Of a stretch of DNA of 64,000 nt, positions 37,656 through 48,513 are shown one piece after another (within the stretch, counting starts at the first letter, position 1; every line of letters begins with the position of its first letter). A program made the translations under genes and the position numbers. The notes under the pieces are model-generated. The model searched no databases. It saw only the letters and a list, made by a program, of their open reading frames with translations, and had not been told where the DNA came from. Source of the stretch: Oscheius onirici (Eukaryota > Nematoda > Chromadorea > Rhabditida > Rhabditidae); assembly GCA_932521025.1 (NCBI GenBank), contig OW051468.1:1922064-1986063 (forward strand). Direction: 5' to 3'.

Positions 37656-40600
37656 CTACCAGAGCAGTCCCTTGACGAGGCTACTGACGCCGCTGAGCCA
37701 GCCCGACTGCGACTGGGCAAATTCGTTCGTGACCACACAGCTATTCGGATCCGTGGAATCGATGACGTCGTCCAGGTAGTCAGGAAGAGCCACTCCCTGC
37801 AAATTTTGGGTTATCAGAGGCTTGAGAGGGAGCTTTTTATCGATTTTTTGACCTTTGTGAGCAATTCTAGCGTTTGTTCAATAAAAAAGGGGGTCACTAC
37901 CAAGTCATTTTTTTCGTGACTGGCACGCAAACGAATACAGATGTCTTTTGGTTAACCAAGTTTTTCTTACGCAGAAATTCTAGCAAATTGTTCTGCTCCG
38001 CTGCATTTTTGAGCTAAAAAGAGCTTATTAAAAAATTAGCACTGAAACGAACTGCTACAGCGGAGGCGTTGGCTAAAGGCATACAAGACAATTAGACAGC
38101 CAGGATATAGCCACGGACTACACACTTAGACAACCTTTTTTATCAAATTAGCGCTGAAACGAGTCTCTAGGCCCCTGAAACTTGTAGAGCGCTGAAAACG
38201 CGTCTCATTTATTTAGAACCAGCAAAAATTCAGCGTTATCGCTACGGTGGCCGCGTGGTCGAAGACGTCGGACTTATGATTCGATGATACGAAAGTATCC
38301 ACGCAGGTTCGAATCCTGCCCGTGGCAAATCTTTTTGCCTTTTCAGTACACTGCTTGTGAAGGGAACATTGCCTTCAAGTTGAACAGGTTTTCCGCCCCC
38401 TTTTTGACCAATCCAAGCGCAAATTCGTATTTTGAGTCGACAATGAGCAAAATTCAAAGGGTTATGCGTTGCTGGGACTTTCTGCTAGCCATGTGGGGAT
38501 TAAGAAACGAAAATCTAAACTATCTAAAGCGCAATGGTGTCTGTGGTGGACTGTTTGGATGTTTGTCTGTTTCTCCGGGACCTCAAATTTTGGTGTATTG
38601 TTAAGAGTCGCCACTGTCACGCAGACGACCCGGGTTCGACTCCTCTCCTCGCCAAATATTTTTGCTAAATTATTTTGGGTAGCAAATAGAGTCAAGGTAA
38701 CCGGTAGGGGATTGGGAGGAACCGGTTGATCTGTATAAGATCAGAGAGGGATCGGATAGCCGGAAAATAGGAAAATTCGTATAGATTCTTTTGGAGGGAA
38801 TGAGACCCTGGGAAAGAATGAAAAAGGTCCGATTGATCTGGTAAGGAAGAAGACGTGATAGGATCAGAAGAGATCGGTTGACTGGGGAAGGGAGGAGAAA
38901 GGATCGGTTGACTGGGGAAGCGAGCAGAAGTTAAGAAGAAACCCCAAGTATAAAAGCCGGCTGGTCTATTTTAAAATGCTCTCGCGTCTCTGTCTGTCTG
39001 TCCGTCTCTGCTTTAATTGGCAATCAAAATGGAGCAATTTGTGCGCACAATTAAGGGGAAAAGAGTTAGTGAAACAAGTTTAGACAAGTCAATTTGCAAG
39101 TGAATGGACTTTGATTGTTTTTGACTTTCAGTTTCCAGAAAGTAGAGAATCAAGTGCGGGTTAGGAATACGGAAAAGCGTTCAAGGGAGTTTTTACTATA
39201 ACTTTAGCTCCAACGGGGTGATATCACAACTGGAGAACAGGGATAGGGGCAGGCTTGTCGTTTTTGGGTTGTTGAGCTGCGCTGCGCGGTTGAGGCGGCA
39301 GTTCTGAGCTGCGCTGCGGCGGGCTTTGACGGGTGGTGTAGTGGCTAAGAGGGCGGACTACAAATCCAAATATCGGTTCAGTTCAATTCCCCTTGTACTA
39401 AAAGTCTTTTGCTTTTTATATTTAACATGTTTGGAGTTTTGGGCTCACAAGGGAAGGAAAAAATTATCGAACTCTGATAATCTCAAGGTGCCCAAAAACG
39501 AAAAATCATTTCAAGTCATTGTTGTGTTAGCCACTACACCACCCGTCAAAGCCCGCCGGCTCACTCGCCGCAGTGCAACTCAAAACCGCCGCCTCAACCG
39601 CGCAGCGCAAGTTTTCAACATGCCTGGATATGGGAGAACAGGAGCACGAACAGGGATACGAGAAAGAGGTTCGGAGGGACAGAGAGACAGGGACAGAAGG
39701 ACAGTGAGGGACAGGGTTACAGAGGGACAAAGTTACATACATAGGTACAGATCTGTTTCTGTACCTTCAGACCTTGCAGATTGTCTTTGTTTCGTGTACA
39801 GGATTCAAGCTACTCTTATCTATTAATTGATCTGGAGAGGGATCAAACAGCAAACTGTTATCTGTTTTGAAAAGGACAAAACTAAGTCACTTAGCCCCGG
39901 AGGGGCGTAGCACAACTTGTAAAATAAAAGCCCACCTCTTTGGCTTGTCTCTCGGAGGCGTACATTGGGAAATGTTCCTCCTCTCCGTCGATCGTAATCA
40001 CCTGGGAAACCATTTCAACGCCCGTATCGAACATAATATCGGCAATTTCCTGGAACGTTCAGTATTTTTAGACCAAAAAGACGCTTTACATTAGCTTCGA
40101 TGGATGTGATGGTCCTGATGACGACTCTTCTGTTTTCGCGCGTGAAATAGACACTAACAACGCCCTTTTTTTTCAGCAGCTTGTATTCCATCTCGGATTT
40201 GTGCTCCTGAAGATATTTTAGACAAAAATTAGGGAAATCTACCGTAATATCGTCGTCAAAGTCGAAAATCATCTGCTTGCTCTTGCCCATCATGAATTTC
40301 TTGTTGCGGCGGATGGTTGAGCCGTCTCCCATGGCCGAAATGGGGTCTGGCTGGCTGAAATTACACTTTCTTCCAGGTTTTATGCAAAGATCGGTAAAGC
40401 TTGATAAAAACCAACCAAACAGTAATTATGGCACCACGAATACGGCTGGAAATGATGAGAAGATTGCGAACAATGGCCGGCGAGAAGTTTCTCTCGGCAG
40501 CATTTCCTACACCGGCTTCAAGGTCGGGAATAGCGGCCAGCTGACAGGCATCTTCCTTATTTTCCGTCAAAATGAGAAGAATCTATGATTTTTGACGTAA

Positions 40601-40824
40601 AACTACGAAAAAATAGCCCTACCTTCACAATATACGTCATAATCGAAGCATTGTCAGTAGAAATGTAGAAGGAGATCGTTTTTAGAAAGGTCGTGTCCTA
40701 AAATAGAGTTAGTTCCATTATAAAAACGAAGAAGTACCTTTAGAACGATGGCACGACTCGTAGACTTTACGCAAAGCTTGAGATACGATTTGAGCGAAGT
40801 GGTGACAATATCCTGCTCCTGCAT
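37656..40824 (-). CDS. ARMC1: ARMC1-like armadillo/ferredoxin-like mitochondrial protein
   Basis: Exons: 40824-40738, 40697-40623, 40555-40421, 40350-40243, 40206-40090, 40049-39936, 37796-37656; 258 residues (human ARMC1 282). The order of blocks matches ARMC1: an alpha-helical arm region, then the FDFDDDITV and KGVVSVYFTRENRRVVIRT region resembling ARMC1's LLKIKGVISFTF...QRCVVRIRS, and the C-terminal LPDYLDDVID...SGWLSGVSSLVKGLLW matching LPDYLPE...ASWLSTAANFLSRSFYW. ARMC1 associates with the mitochondrial outer membrane and the MIB complex in vertebrates. An exon at about 41111-41030 (MQLLEAAKREKLRKIGR) can be spliced in phase to GAGCAGGAT at 40818 and may be the true first exon. The AAG and CAGCCAG acceptors are less certain. 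The last intron (2.1 kb) holds the second nev-tRNA, a SINE and an inverted repeat. Confidence 0.78.
38065..38345 (+). repeat. Duplicated block carrying nev-tRNA, copy 2
   Basis: It is the counterpart of 30250-30540 with scattered substitutions; similarity begins at GACAATTAGACAGCCAGGATATAGCC and ends after the Pol III T-run. Confidence 0.75.
38241..38327 (+). tRNA. nev-tRNA-Ile (UAU), second copy
   Basis: The acceptor GCTACGG/CCGTGGC pairs with one G-U, the anticodon stem TCGGA/TTCGA with one G-U, the loop is CTTATGA (UAU), the variable arm is GATACGAAAGTATC and the T arm GCAGGTTCGAATCCTGC is intact. A T5 run follows. Substitutions in stems are mostly compensated or wobble, which suggests it may still fold; whether it is expressed is unknown. 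It lies in the last ARMC1 intron. Confidence 0.8.
38531..38985 (+). mobile_element. tRNA-derived SINE family 1, copy A
   Basis: A tRNA-like head with B box (GACCCGGGTTCGACTCC at about 38628-38645) is followed by CTCGCCAAATATTTTTGCTAAATTATTTTG and a body of about 330 bp with repeated CGGTTGACTGGGGAAG. The whole unit is closely matched on the minus strand at 57858-58326. Confidence 0.75.
39265..39615. repeat. Inverted pair of tRNA-like GC-rich elements
   Basis: Positions 39270-39352 (GCTGCGCTGCGCGGTTGAGG ... GGGTGGTGTAGTGGCTAA) are repeated in inverse orientation at 39528-39610. Each arm ends in a tRNA A-box-like GTGGTGTAGTGGCTAA; the left one continues through GGTTCAGTTCAATTCCCC, a degenerate B box. 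Confidence 0.75.
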
Positions 40825-41240
40825 TATGCTTCAGAAATCAATTGTCGAGTTCCAAATACTAAAAAATAATTATTTTGACGGGAAATGCTGAAAATCGAAG
40901 AAATTTGGTCGTAAATGGAAGCAAATTGGTCAAGAGTGACCTCTAATGAACTACAGTAATTTTGCCGACGTCTAAACGAAAATATTTTTGAACCTGTACG
41001 CAATCACCCACCAAACCTCTAGGCTACAGTACTCTTATCACTTTGGCCTTGTTTATTTGTCTCTGCTCTCGTTCGATGTCAATTCTGCCAATTTTCCGCA
41101 ATTTTTCTCGTTTTGCAGCTTCCAGCAGTTGCATTTCGTCCGGAAAACCACCTGTAATAAGGTGGGTTTCCATTTTGTCCTCTTTTGTGTGAATTCTCGC
41201 AAAAATAACAATTTTCAGACATCTTCGTCTCTCTAGCAAG
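40825..41240. promoter_or_regulatory. Divergent ARMC1/HINT upstream region
   Basis: The two genes start 416 bp apart in opposite directions. The HINT side ends with an acceptor-like AACAATTTTCAG at 41208-41219 that could take a spliced leader. No TATA box is evident. If the ARMC1 exon at 41111 is real, the shared region shrinks to about 130 bp. Confidence 0.45.
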
Positions 41241-41783
<543 letters not shown>

Positions 41784-41887
41784 TTCGAGAAAACTTCAAG
41801 AGATTCCCCCTTCCCGCTTTCTAAACCGGTTTCTGTAATTTGTATTTTCTTTTCTAGAAAATTGGTATCTGTACACGTGTCTCGTTC

Positions 41888-42049
41888 TTGTTAGAAGCAT
41901 CTGGCGATGCCCTTTGTGCTCGGCTCAACCCGAATGACACCGTGGATCTAAAATGACTCGTTTTTTGAAGCTTTTGACTTACTAGATCGTGTTCGTCGAT
42001 GTCTCCTCGCTTGATCCGCGTCCAGAATTCTTCGGCAGCTTCAATTACG
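41888..42049 (-). CDS. C-terminal exons of an unrecognised gene
   Basis: Exon 42049-41984 (LVIEAAEEFWTRIKRGDIDE...) splices in phase to 41949-41888 (HGVIRVEPSTKGIARC, stop). It is tail-to-tail with HINT, its stop only about 105 bp past the HINT stop. The 5' exons were not found: the hAT MITE lies immediately upstream, and beyond it a Lys-rich frame at 42780-42945 (KPKKRKGKTLKKHEELDEK) could belong to the same gene. Exon coordinates are approximate. Confidence 0.4.
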
Positions 42050-42141
42050 AGCTGAAACTTTTTTTGTGAATTTTTCCCGGTTAGAGTCCGACCGGTGAAA
42101 TTCGAATTTTTCTTCTGTGAATTGGTTCTCGTCACGAATAC

Positions 42142-42728
42142 TATACTTGGCCAGCTCGAGCCTGTTTTTGGCCCTCCAGTCGGCTCGAGCTTTTTTTTCC
42201 AAACTTCAAATTTTTCTTAGCTTTCTGATCAGTGATGTGCGGAAATTTCTTCTGCAAAAGTGCGTAACGATTAAGTATCGTCGTTTTTAGCGTTGTTTTC
42301 TTCAGTTTCTCTCTTTTTTTCCTATTTTTCCTCGATGAACACTGCCCAAATACACTTGCAAAAAATAAAAACAGTATAAATGTTTTGAATAACTAACTTC
42401 GTAGTAACAAGTTTAGACAAGTCACTATTGAGAGACTTTGCTTCTGCATTCGGTAGTTCCCACACAAGGAATATTTGGGGGTAGTACGTAACTTTGGAAC
42501 TGGAAGGGCGTTGCAAACCTGGTTTTGAATCAACATTGTTGACTAAAACTACCTTGAGAAGAAGTTATCAGGCACTTCGGGGAATTTGAAAAAAAAAATT
42601 TCATTCTGAAATTTTTGGCTTGGAGGCTCGAGCCGGGCCAGTCGTTGAGTCGGCTCGGCTCGACCATGCCTCTCGAGCCGGCTCGAAAAAAGCTCGAGCC
42701 TAAAAATTTCGGCTCGTGCCCAAGTATA
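42142..42728. mobile_element. hAT-type MITE, copy 2
   Basis: The termini TATACTTGG/CCAAGTATA and subterminal GGCTCGAGC words match the copy at 12473. The flanks ACGAATAC (42134-42141) and AAGAATAC (42729-42736) agree at 7 of 8 bases, a slightly decayed 8-bp target duplication. At 587 bp it is longer than copy 1. Its interior near 42226-42265 contains a fragment resembling the CAGGGATGGGCG...GCAAAAGTGCGT end of the sol-2 intron MITE. Confidence 0.8.
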
Positions 42729-42989
42729 AAGAATACCCTGATATATAATCAGGTAATTTCAAGGTTTCTGTAACGAAAAGCCTAACAATGCAATGCTGCA
42801 CGGTCAGCTGGTTTTCTTTTTTCATTTTTTTCTCTAACTTTTCGTCCAGTTCTTCATGTTTTTTGAGTGTTTTTCCCTTTCGTTTTTTTGGCTTATTCGA
42901 CACAGATTTTGTCTCCACAACACGATATTTAGCTGAATTACTCTTGGCAATTGCTATAAACGGCTAAAAAGTTCTTCTAAAGTGCATAA

Positions 42990-43290
42990 TTTACCGTTCT
43001 CCACGCAACCCTCATTTGGGAGAAAACACAAGTAGGAGAAGAAAGGCACTCTCTGCCGAACTCCTGTGGGCACAGAAGATCACTCAAATGGATCGAAGAA
43101 GATGGACGAAAGTACTCTCAGAATGGATTTCACTGGAGGAAAGAAGGCACAGAGGAGGACCACGAATAAGATGGGCCGACGAGGTGACAAGAGCAGTTGG
43201 ACACTCTTGGTTCAGGAAGACGGAGCAGGAATGGAAGAACGCCAGACATGCACTCGCTACAGGCTTGATATTGCAATAAACATAAACATA
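42990..43290 (+). mobile_element. RTE-type retrotransposon 3' fragment
   Basis: The frame has QMDRRRWTKVLSEWISLEER, HRGGPRIRWADEVTRAVG and FRKTEQEWKNARHA, the C-terminal end of RTE reverse transcriptases, and terminates in an (ATAAAC)n-type tail, as RTE elements do. Confidence 0.7.
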
Positions 43291-43552
43291 ATCGAATCGA
43301 TCGAAACTGTTAGAATCTTTGGCACGTTATGGATGGCCTTGAAAGTGTCATCATGTTTCTCTCTAGTCCGTTTAATTTTTTTTCAGGCTTGTCAGCCAGG
43401 TGAACATTGCCATAGAAACATCAAACACAGACGCTTCTGTTCAAGCTGTCAAGGAAACTTTAATGTTATAGATCTGAAGAGATACATTGTCCGCAAGCAT
43501 TCCAATGATAACATCAATATGCAGCGTTGGTCATTTCTATTAGTCCATACAT

Positions 43553-43890
43553 AAGTTTGAAGGTTATTGGAAAATTATTGTCGGGCTTCTGGCCGTCGCT
43601 GATCGTTTCAACGTTACTCCCAAGCTTATCAGATTCTTGGAAGAAGTTTTTAAAGGCGAGATTTGTGGCATTCCAAACTGCATGTACTGTCTCAACATGT
43701 ACATGGCTGCCTTTGAGCTCAAGATGTCCGTCTTGGACAGATTTGTAAGTTTTTTTTGATCGTTTAGACGACTTTCTCCAAGAAAAATTACAAAGATTGG
43801 TTCGATGCTGTCATTGCACATTCGATGAGAGGAGATTTACGTGCTCTCAGTTTCGAGGAACATAGAGATCTCTTCATGAAATTTGAGTAA
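43553..43890 (+). pseudogene. BTB-gene remnant A (3' part only)
   Basis: The frame VADRFNVTPKLIRFLEEVFK through MYCLNMYMAAFELKMSVLDR, an intron at 43745-43766, and TTFSKKNYKDWFDAVI to a stop at 43890 match the C-terminal half of the BTB-gene copies at 44071 and 45041. The BTB domain itself is absent upstream. Confidence 0.6.
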
Positions 43891-44070
43891 GACTTCGTTT
43901 TCTAGATTATCTTATCCGGTTGTACATAGTTTCCACATGGTTACGTTTTTTTTGTTCATTTTACAATAAATCCTACCTTCTCTCTTCTCGGCACTACCAA
44001 TATATAGAAGTTTCCTGCTGTTCTCATCTCTGCAAATAGTTCATGTTTTTTCTTGGCATTTTTCAGTCAA

Positions 44071-44718
44071 AATGAACGACCAACCTACTCCCGCGACGTC
44101 CAATTCGGAAGCCCATCCAATTCGGCGATCCGGAATTTTCTGACGTCACGTCAAAGAGGGCGACAAGGAGCAGAAGTTTATAGCCCATAAGATGGTTCTT
44201 GCCATTAATTCCGATGTTTTCAAAGCCATGTTCTACGAAAAGCTCAAGGAGGTTGGATCTTTTTTTGTTAATAATAATAAATGTAGGCCAACGATGATTG
44301 TATCGAGATCAAAGGCGTCTCTATCAGCGCTTTCAAGAGTCTTCTGGATCTCATTTACACTGGATTTGCTGGTGCATGTGCTGTTCGTTGTTGGCGAGCT
44401 CCTGTTGCTGACCGTTTCAACATCACTCCCAAACTTATCAGATTCCTCGGGGAAGTTTTCAAAAGTGAAATTTGCGGCATTCCAAACTGCATGTACTGTC
44501 TTAACATGTACATGGTTGCCTTTGAGCACAAGATGCCCATCTTGGACAGATTTGTAAGTTCCTCGTTCTGCCGAATTTTTATAGTAGTTTAGACGACTTT
44601 CACCAGAAAGAACTACGAAGATTGGTGCGACGTTGTTGGTACCAATTCGATGAGAGGAGAATTCCGCGCTTTTAGCATCAAGGAACTTGGTGATCTCTCC
44701 AGAAAATTATCTGATTAA
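44071..44718 (+). pseudogene. BTB-gene copy B (frameshifted)
   Basis: The start ATGAACGACCAAC and FGDPEFSDVT region match copy C, but about 8 bp are missing after GACGTCACG, which breaks the BTB domain and brings in a stop. The later blocks (FKSLLDLIYTG, FNITPKLIRFLGEVFK, MYCLNMYMVAFEHKMPILDR, TTFTRKNYEDWCDVVGTN) are preserved to a stop at 44718. Confidence 0.6.
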
Positions 44719-45040
44719 CGTTTTGATTTGATTGTTATTTCCATGATATAAGTTATTGACATGCCTTCACTTCAATTTTGTTATAGACTTGTCCAATGCA
44801 AGGGTCTACTTTTACAAAAACAGGAAGTTGTTTGTGTTCGTGACTTTGTTGGAAAATGTTTTGAAACAAAACGGCATTCTTCGATTTGTTTGCTTAGAGT
44901 ATAAATTTCTGTCATAACGCCCATTTTATTCGTCTTCCTTGACGACTTTGAGTCATTTTCCGTAGAATTTTCGTCGAAGAGCACCTTGTTTTTTTCTCTT
45001 TTCTTGGCCGTGAAACGCTAAAGACGCACTTTCAGTGAAA

Positions 45041-46047
45041 ATGAGCGATCTAGCTAAGCCTGAAGCTATCGACGAGCCCATTCAATTCGGCGATCCGCAA
45101 TTTTCTGATGTCACTTTTATCGTCAAGGAGGGCGACAATGAACAAAAGTTCAAAGCCTACAAACTGGTTCTGGCCAATAGCTCCGATGTTTTCAAAGCCA
45201 TGTTCTACGGAAAATTCAAGGAGGTCGAGGAGTTGTTGATATTCTTTACTGAGTTCTTCAATTTAGGCCAACGAAGATAGTGTCGAGATCAAGGGCGTCT
45301 CCATCAAAGCCTTCAAAAGTCTTCTGGAGCTTACTTATACTGGATCTGCGGCTGCATGTGCTGTGCAGTTTGAGCGCGTATGTTTTTTGCCTATTGCTAA
45401 TCTTGATACATTGTTGCGTTAGGAGTATGCACGTTGTTAACGTAGCAGCTTGCCAAATATTTTCAGCACGATGGTTTGTTTTTCAGGAATTTAAATAGAA
45501 TATTTCCGCGGCTCAATACTCGTGCTCTGACTGCAAACATATCAAGGGTGCAGACAGCTGGTGTCCGTCTTACTATCGAAACACTCAAATTATCAAAAGT
45601 TTCCACTACTTCACCATCCGCACTCATTCGGACCAGGTCAACAATGCCACAATGCAGTGTTAGTTTTTTATCCTCTACTGATGAAGCATTCATTTTAGCT
45701 TTCTGGAAAAAGGTTAACGAACTTCTGGCCGTAGTTGACCGTTTTAACGTTACTTCAAAGCTCATCAAATTTCTGGAGGACGCATTCAAAGGCGAGATTT
45801 GTGGCGCTCATAACTGCATGTACTGTCTCAACATGTACATGCTTGCCCTCGAGCACAAGATGTCCATCTTGGGTAGCTTTGTAAGTTTCGTTTTTACGCC
45901 TAATCTAGTTTTTTAAATCTTTAGACCGATTTTTCAAAGAGTAATCTGCTGCAATGATGTGACTCGATCAACCCGGCCGCGGCTGGCGGCCCATTTCTCT
46001 CGGTCTCCGTCAAGGAACTTGGTGATCTCTTCAGAAAATTTGTTTAG
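45041..46047 (+). CDS. BTB/POZ-domain gene C, probably decaying
   Basis: Exons 45041-45223 and 45267-45377 encode an intact BTB core: FSDVTFIVKEGDNEQKFKAY, VLANSSDVFKAMFYGKFKE, then SIKAFKSLLELTYTG. BTB domains of this sort serve as dimerisation or CUL3-adaptor modules. The next part is disrupted: an unrelated 200-bp stretch (45470-45700) precedes the conserved VVDRFNVTSKLIKFLEDAFK block. The last exon (from about 45926) has a stop soon after TDFSKSN, in contrast to copies A and B. It may be a truncated functional BTB protein or a pseudogene. Confidence 0.5.
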
Positions 46048-46106
46048 AGTACTTTTTAAATTTCTTATCCGTCTGTATATATTTCCCACACTTCGCTGTT
46101 TTACGT

Positions 46107-46936
46107 CTAATTTACGATAAATCCTACCTTCTCAACTTCTGTCTTCTCAGCTCGGCCAATGTCCGCAAACTTAATGTTGTTTTCTTCAGCAAACTTCTCC
46201 GCCTCTTCAGTAGACACCACGACGTCTTTTTCCGGATCTCTGAAACAGTTTCCAACAAGTTGAACTCGAAAACTACGTATTAGTGGCCACGAGAGTGAAG
46301 TTAACATCGTGTGGGAAGGACCATCTGGTCACGTCGACCCATTCTTTCAGATTATCAAAAGTGGCACGGCTAAAAATGAACGTTTTGCTTCTGTTTGACC
46401 AACTTACTTCACTTTATCGAAGATTAGGAAGGCTGCTGTGGCTCCATGGTAATAGTTTTTGACCAGTGAGCGGAAGGAGGCCAGACCTGTAAACATGAGC
46501 AGTTTGCGTGTATTATGGTCATACTAGTGGCGTTTTCAACTTTCACGATATGAATTATCCTTTCCACTAAAACTTCCCATGAAGATCTTACTTCATGGGA
46601 ACCAAAAAAGTCAGGCTCAGAACAATACCTAAACTTGTCAGAACATCAAAAGACAGAAAACTATGCCTTCGACAAAAAGATTTGGACTAAAATTATTGTT
46701 GCGTTTTAACTCACTGGCAGCTTCCCAAAGATTGATCAGAATCGGCTCACCCAAGATGTACTCCTTCCTAGAACCATACTCAACTCCTAAATTTAACTTT
46801 AGTCGTCAAAACCTAGACTAAAACCTAGTTTGACAGGGTTTTCCATGTTGTAGTGGCTTTCGCAGAAGTTTCTTCGGAAATGAGACTTTCCAACATCGCC
46901 CATGACAATAAAGTTGAAGGCACGAGAATAGTCCAT
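46107..46936 (-). CDS. Divergent Rab-like protein with degenerate GTP-binding motifs
   Basis: Exons: 46936-46825, 46786-46715, 46486-46408, 46369-46277, 46239-46107; 162 residues, phases agree. The layout follows Rab2/Rab14-like GTPases: FNFIVMGDVGKSHF (P-loop), GVEYGSRKEYILGEPILINL, SFRSLVKNYYHGATAAFLIF, ATFDNLKEWVDVT and VSTEEAEKFAEENNIKF. The P-loop is two residues short (GDVGKS instead of GDxGVGKS), the switch II WDTAGQ is WEAAS, and NKxD is reduced to NTD. The protein stops before the hypervariable tail and prenylated cysteines. Introns and frame are nevertheless intact, so it may be a pseudo-GTPase rather than a pseudogene. Confidence 0.7.
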
Positions 46937-48513
46937 ATTCTGGAGAAAAGAAGGGTTGGGATAGAAACAGGGAGCAGAGAATCAAGGCGGTTGAAAACAG
47001 TGATAAGGGAGAGAGCAAGAGACGAGACTAGACTATGGTAGTCAACAGATGTTTACAGCTAGCTGGGGAAAAGATACCGGAGAGTCAGTTGACTGGAACT
47101 TTTTGGATGAGAGACAGTAAGGGTAAATGAGTTTGGATAGGGCCTAGTGACAGTGACATTGACATCGACATGGACTCGGCAGTGACAGCCAAAAGAGTCT
47201 GGAACAGAAAAGTTTCATCTCTTACGTCAGCTGAAAGAGAAAAGAACTCTCCGACCCTAACCGGTTGGCCATAGTCGCAACATTGCCCGATCAGGTAAAC
47301 ATTGTTGTTCTTTGCCCACTTCAAAGACTGGAACCCCATTAGGAAATTATCGTCTCTTCTCCCTAAAACAATATTGTGTTAATCGGCACCGCTTATAATT
47401 GTCCGTTGCGTGTTCCCAGGTGGTCCAGTGGCTCTCTTGAAAAGGGCATGCCGCCACCGTTTTGTATCCTGCCGCTCCGTCCCTCACGCCTAATGTCTAA
47501 ATGGGGGTATGGGATCAACAGGGAGATGACTCAGTTCAGGGTATTTGGAGAGAGACAACGACCCATCTGTCGAGTTTTTTCCTAGTTTGTAATTAGAAGA
47601 CCGCCGATACGTGTCGTGACCTTCTGGATGCGTTTGAAATTGAAGCTACTCATTGTAAACGACCGGTTATCTATGAGAGAGACCTGGAGACAGAGGCATA
47701 GAGGGAACGAGAGACTATTCTCACAACATTACTGGATTTACAGATAGATTCAGAAACTTTTTAATACGCCAATTTCTACTCGTAACACTGACTTTGCGAG
47801 CGACTACCTGGTCAGGGACATGAACACACAACTACCAGCTGTCAACATAACACGACTAAAAATTACATGCTTAAACAAGTTAGCAACATCCGACTTGTGA
47901 AGCGTGCTGGAACAGTCTGAACTATTGCCACTCCCCATTCTTGCGCAACAAGCTGATCCGCCCTCGTTTACAGTACTTAAGCTTCATATTTCAGGATAAT
48001 CCAGTCATTCCTCTAGGTAATTACCCCAAAAAATGACAAGACGAGCAGCTGGTAATGACTTTGTCGAGCTCTACAGGAAGTCTCTCGTCAGGCTAATCCG
48101 TGTCACTCACTCGCTAATTGGATCACTGTAGTGTCTTTTGTCTCGAGCCCAGTTGGTGGTCTGCCTCTGGGAGAAAAAGGCACCGCGTTACGGTAATAAA
48201 TCATACATGGGAAAAGGATAGGAAATTTACTTGCTGACTCTTCTTTTTAGAACAAAGCTCAGGGAAATATAGACAGACAAATCACGAAAATATGTAGGGT
48301 ACAGAGGACACCGAGATTTGGGAAAGAGTTCTCGTGGACTGGTGGTTTCTTCAGACTTCTAAGCAACTTCTCCTGATCGACGAGGCTTCTGAAAGAGTAA
48401 AATTTGTAAACACATAAATGGAATTCTCGGAATTTCTTTCCCGTTAGTCATTCAGGGCCCCGCAAGAAAAACAGCTCACATAATTACCCGGACTAGGATT
48501 ACGGTACAAGGCT
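46937..48513. other. 1.6-kb spacer
   Basis: No gene is firmly supported. Two minus-strand frames are candidates for stray exons: 47335-47215 (SLKWAKNNNVYLIGQCCDYG) and 48395-48265 (SLVDQEKLLRSLKKPP). Neither has recognisable homology. A (TGACATTGACATCGACATGG)-type short repeat is at 47150-47175. Confidence 0.35.

Noticed and set aside
39265-39615. CRISPR-like or bacterial repeat region
   Set aside because: There are only two arms in inverse orientation, with tRNA-like ends and spliceosomal genes around; not a CRISPR array.
47395-47500. Possible tRNA around GTGGTCCAGTGGCTCTC
   Set aside because: An A-box-like word is present but there is no B box (GGTTCRANNCC) at the right distance and no cloverleaf.
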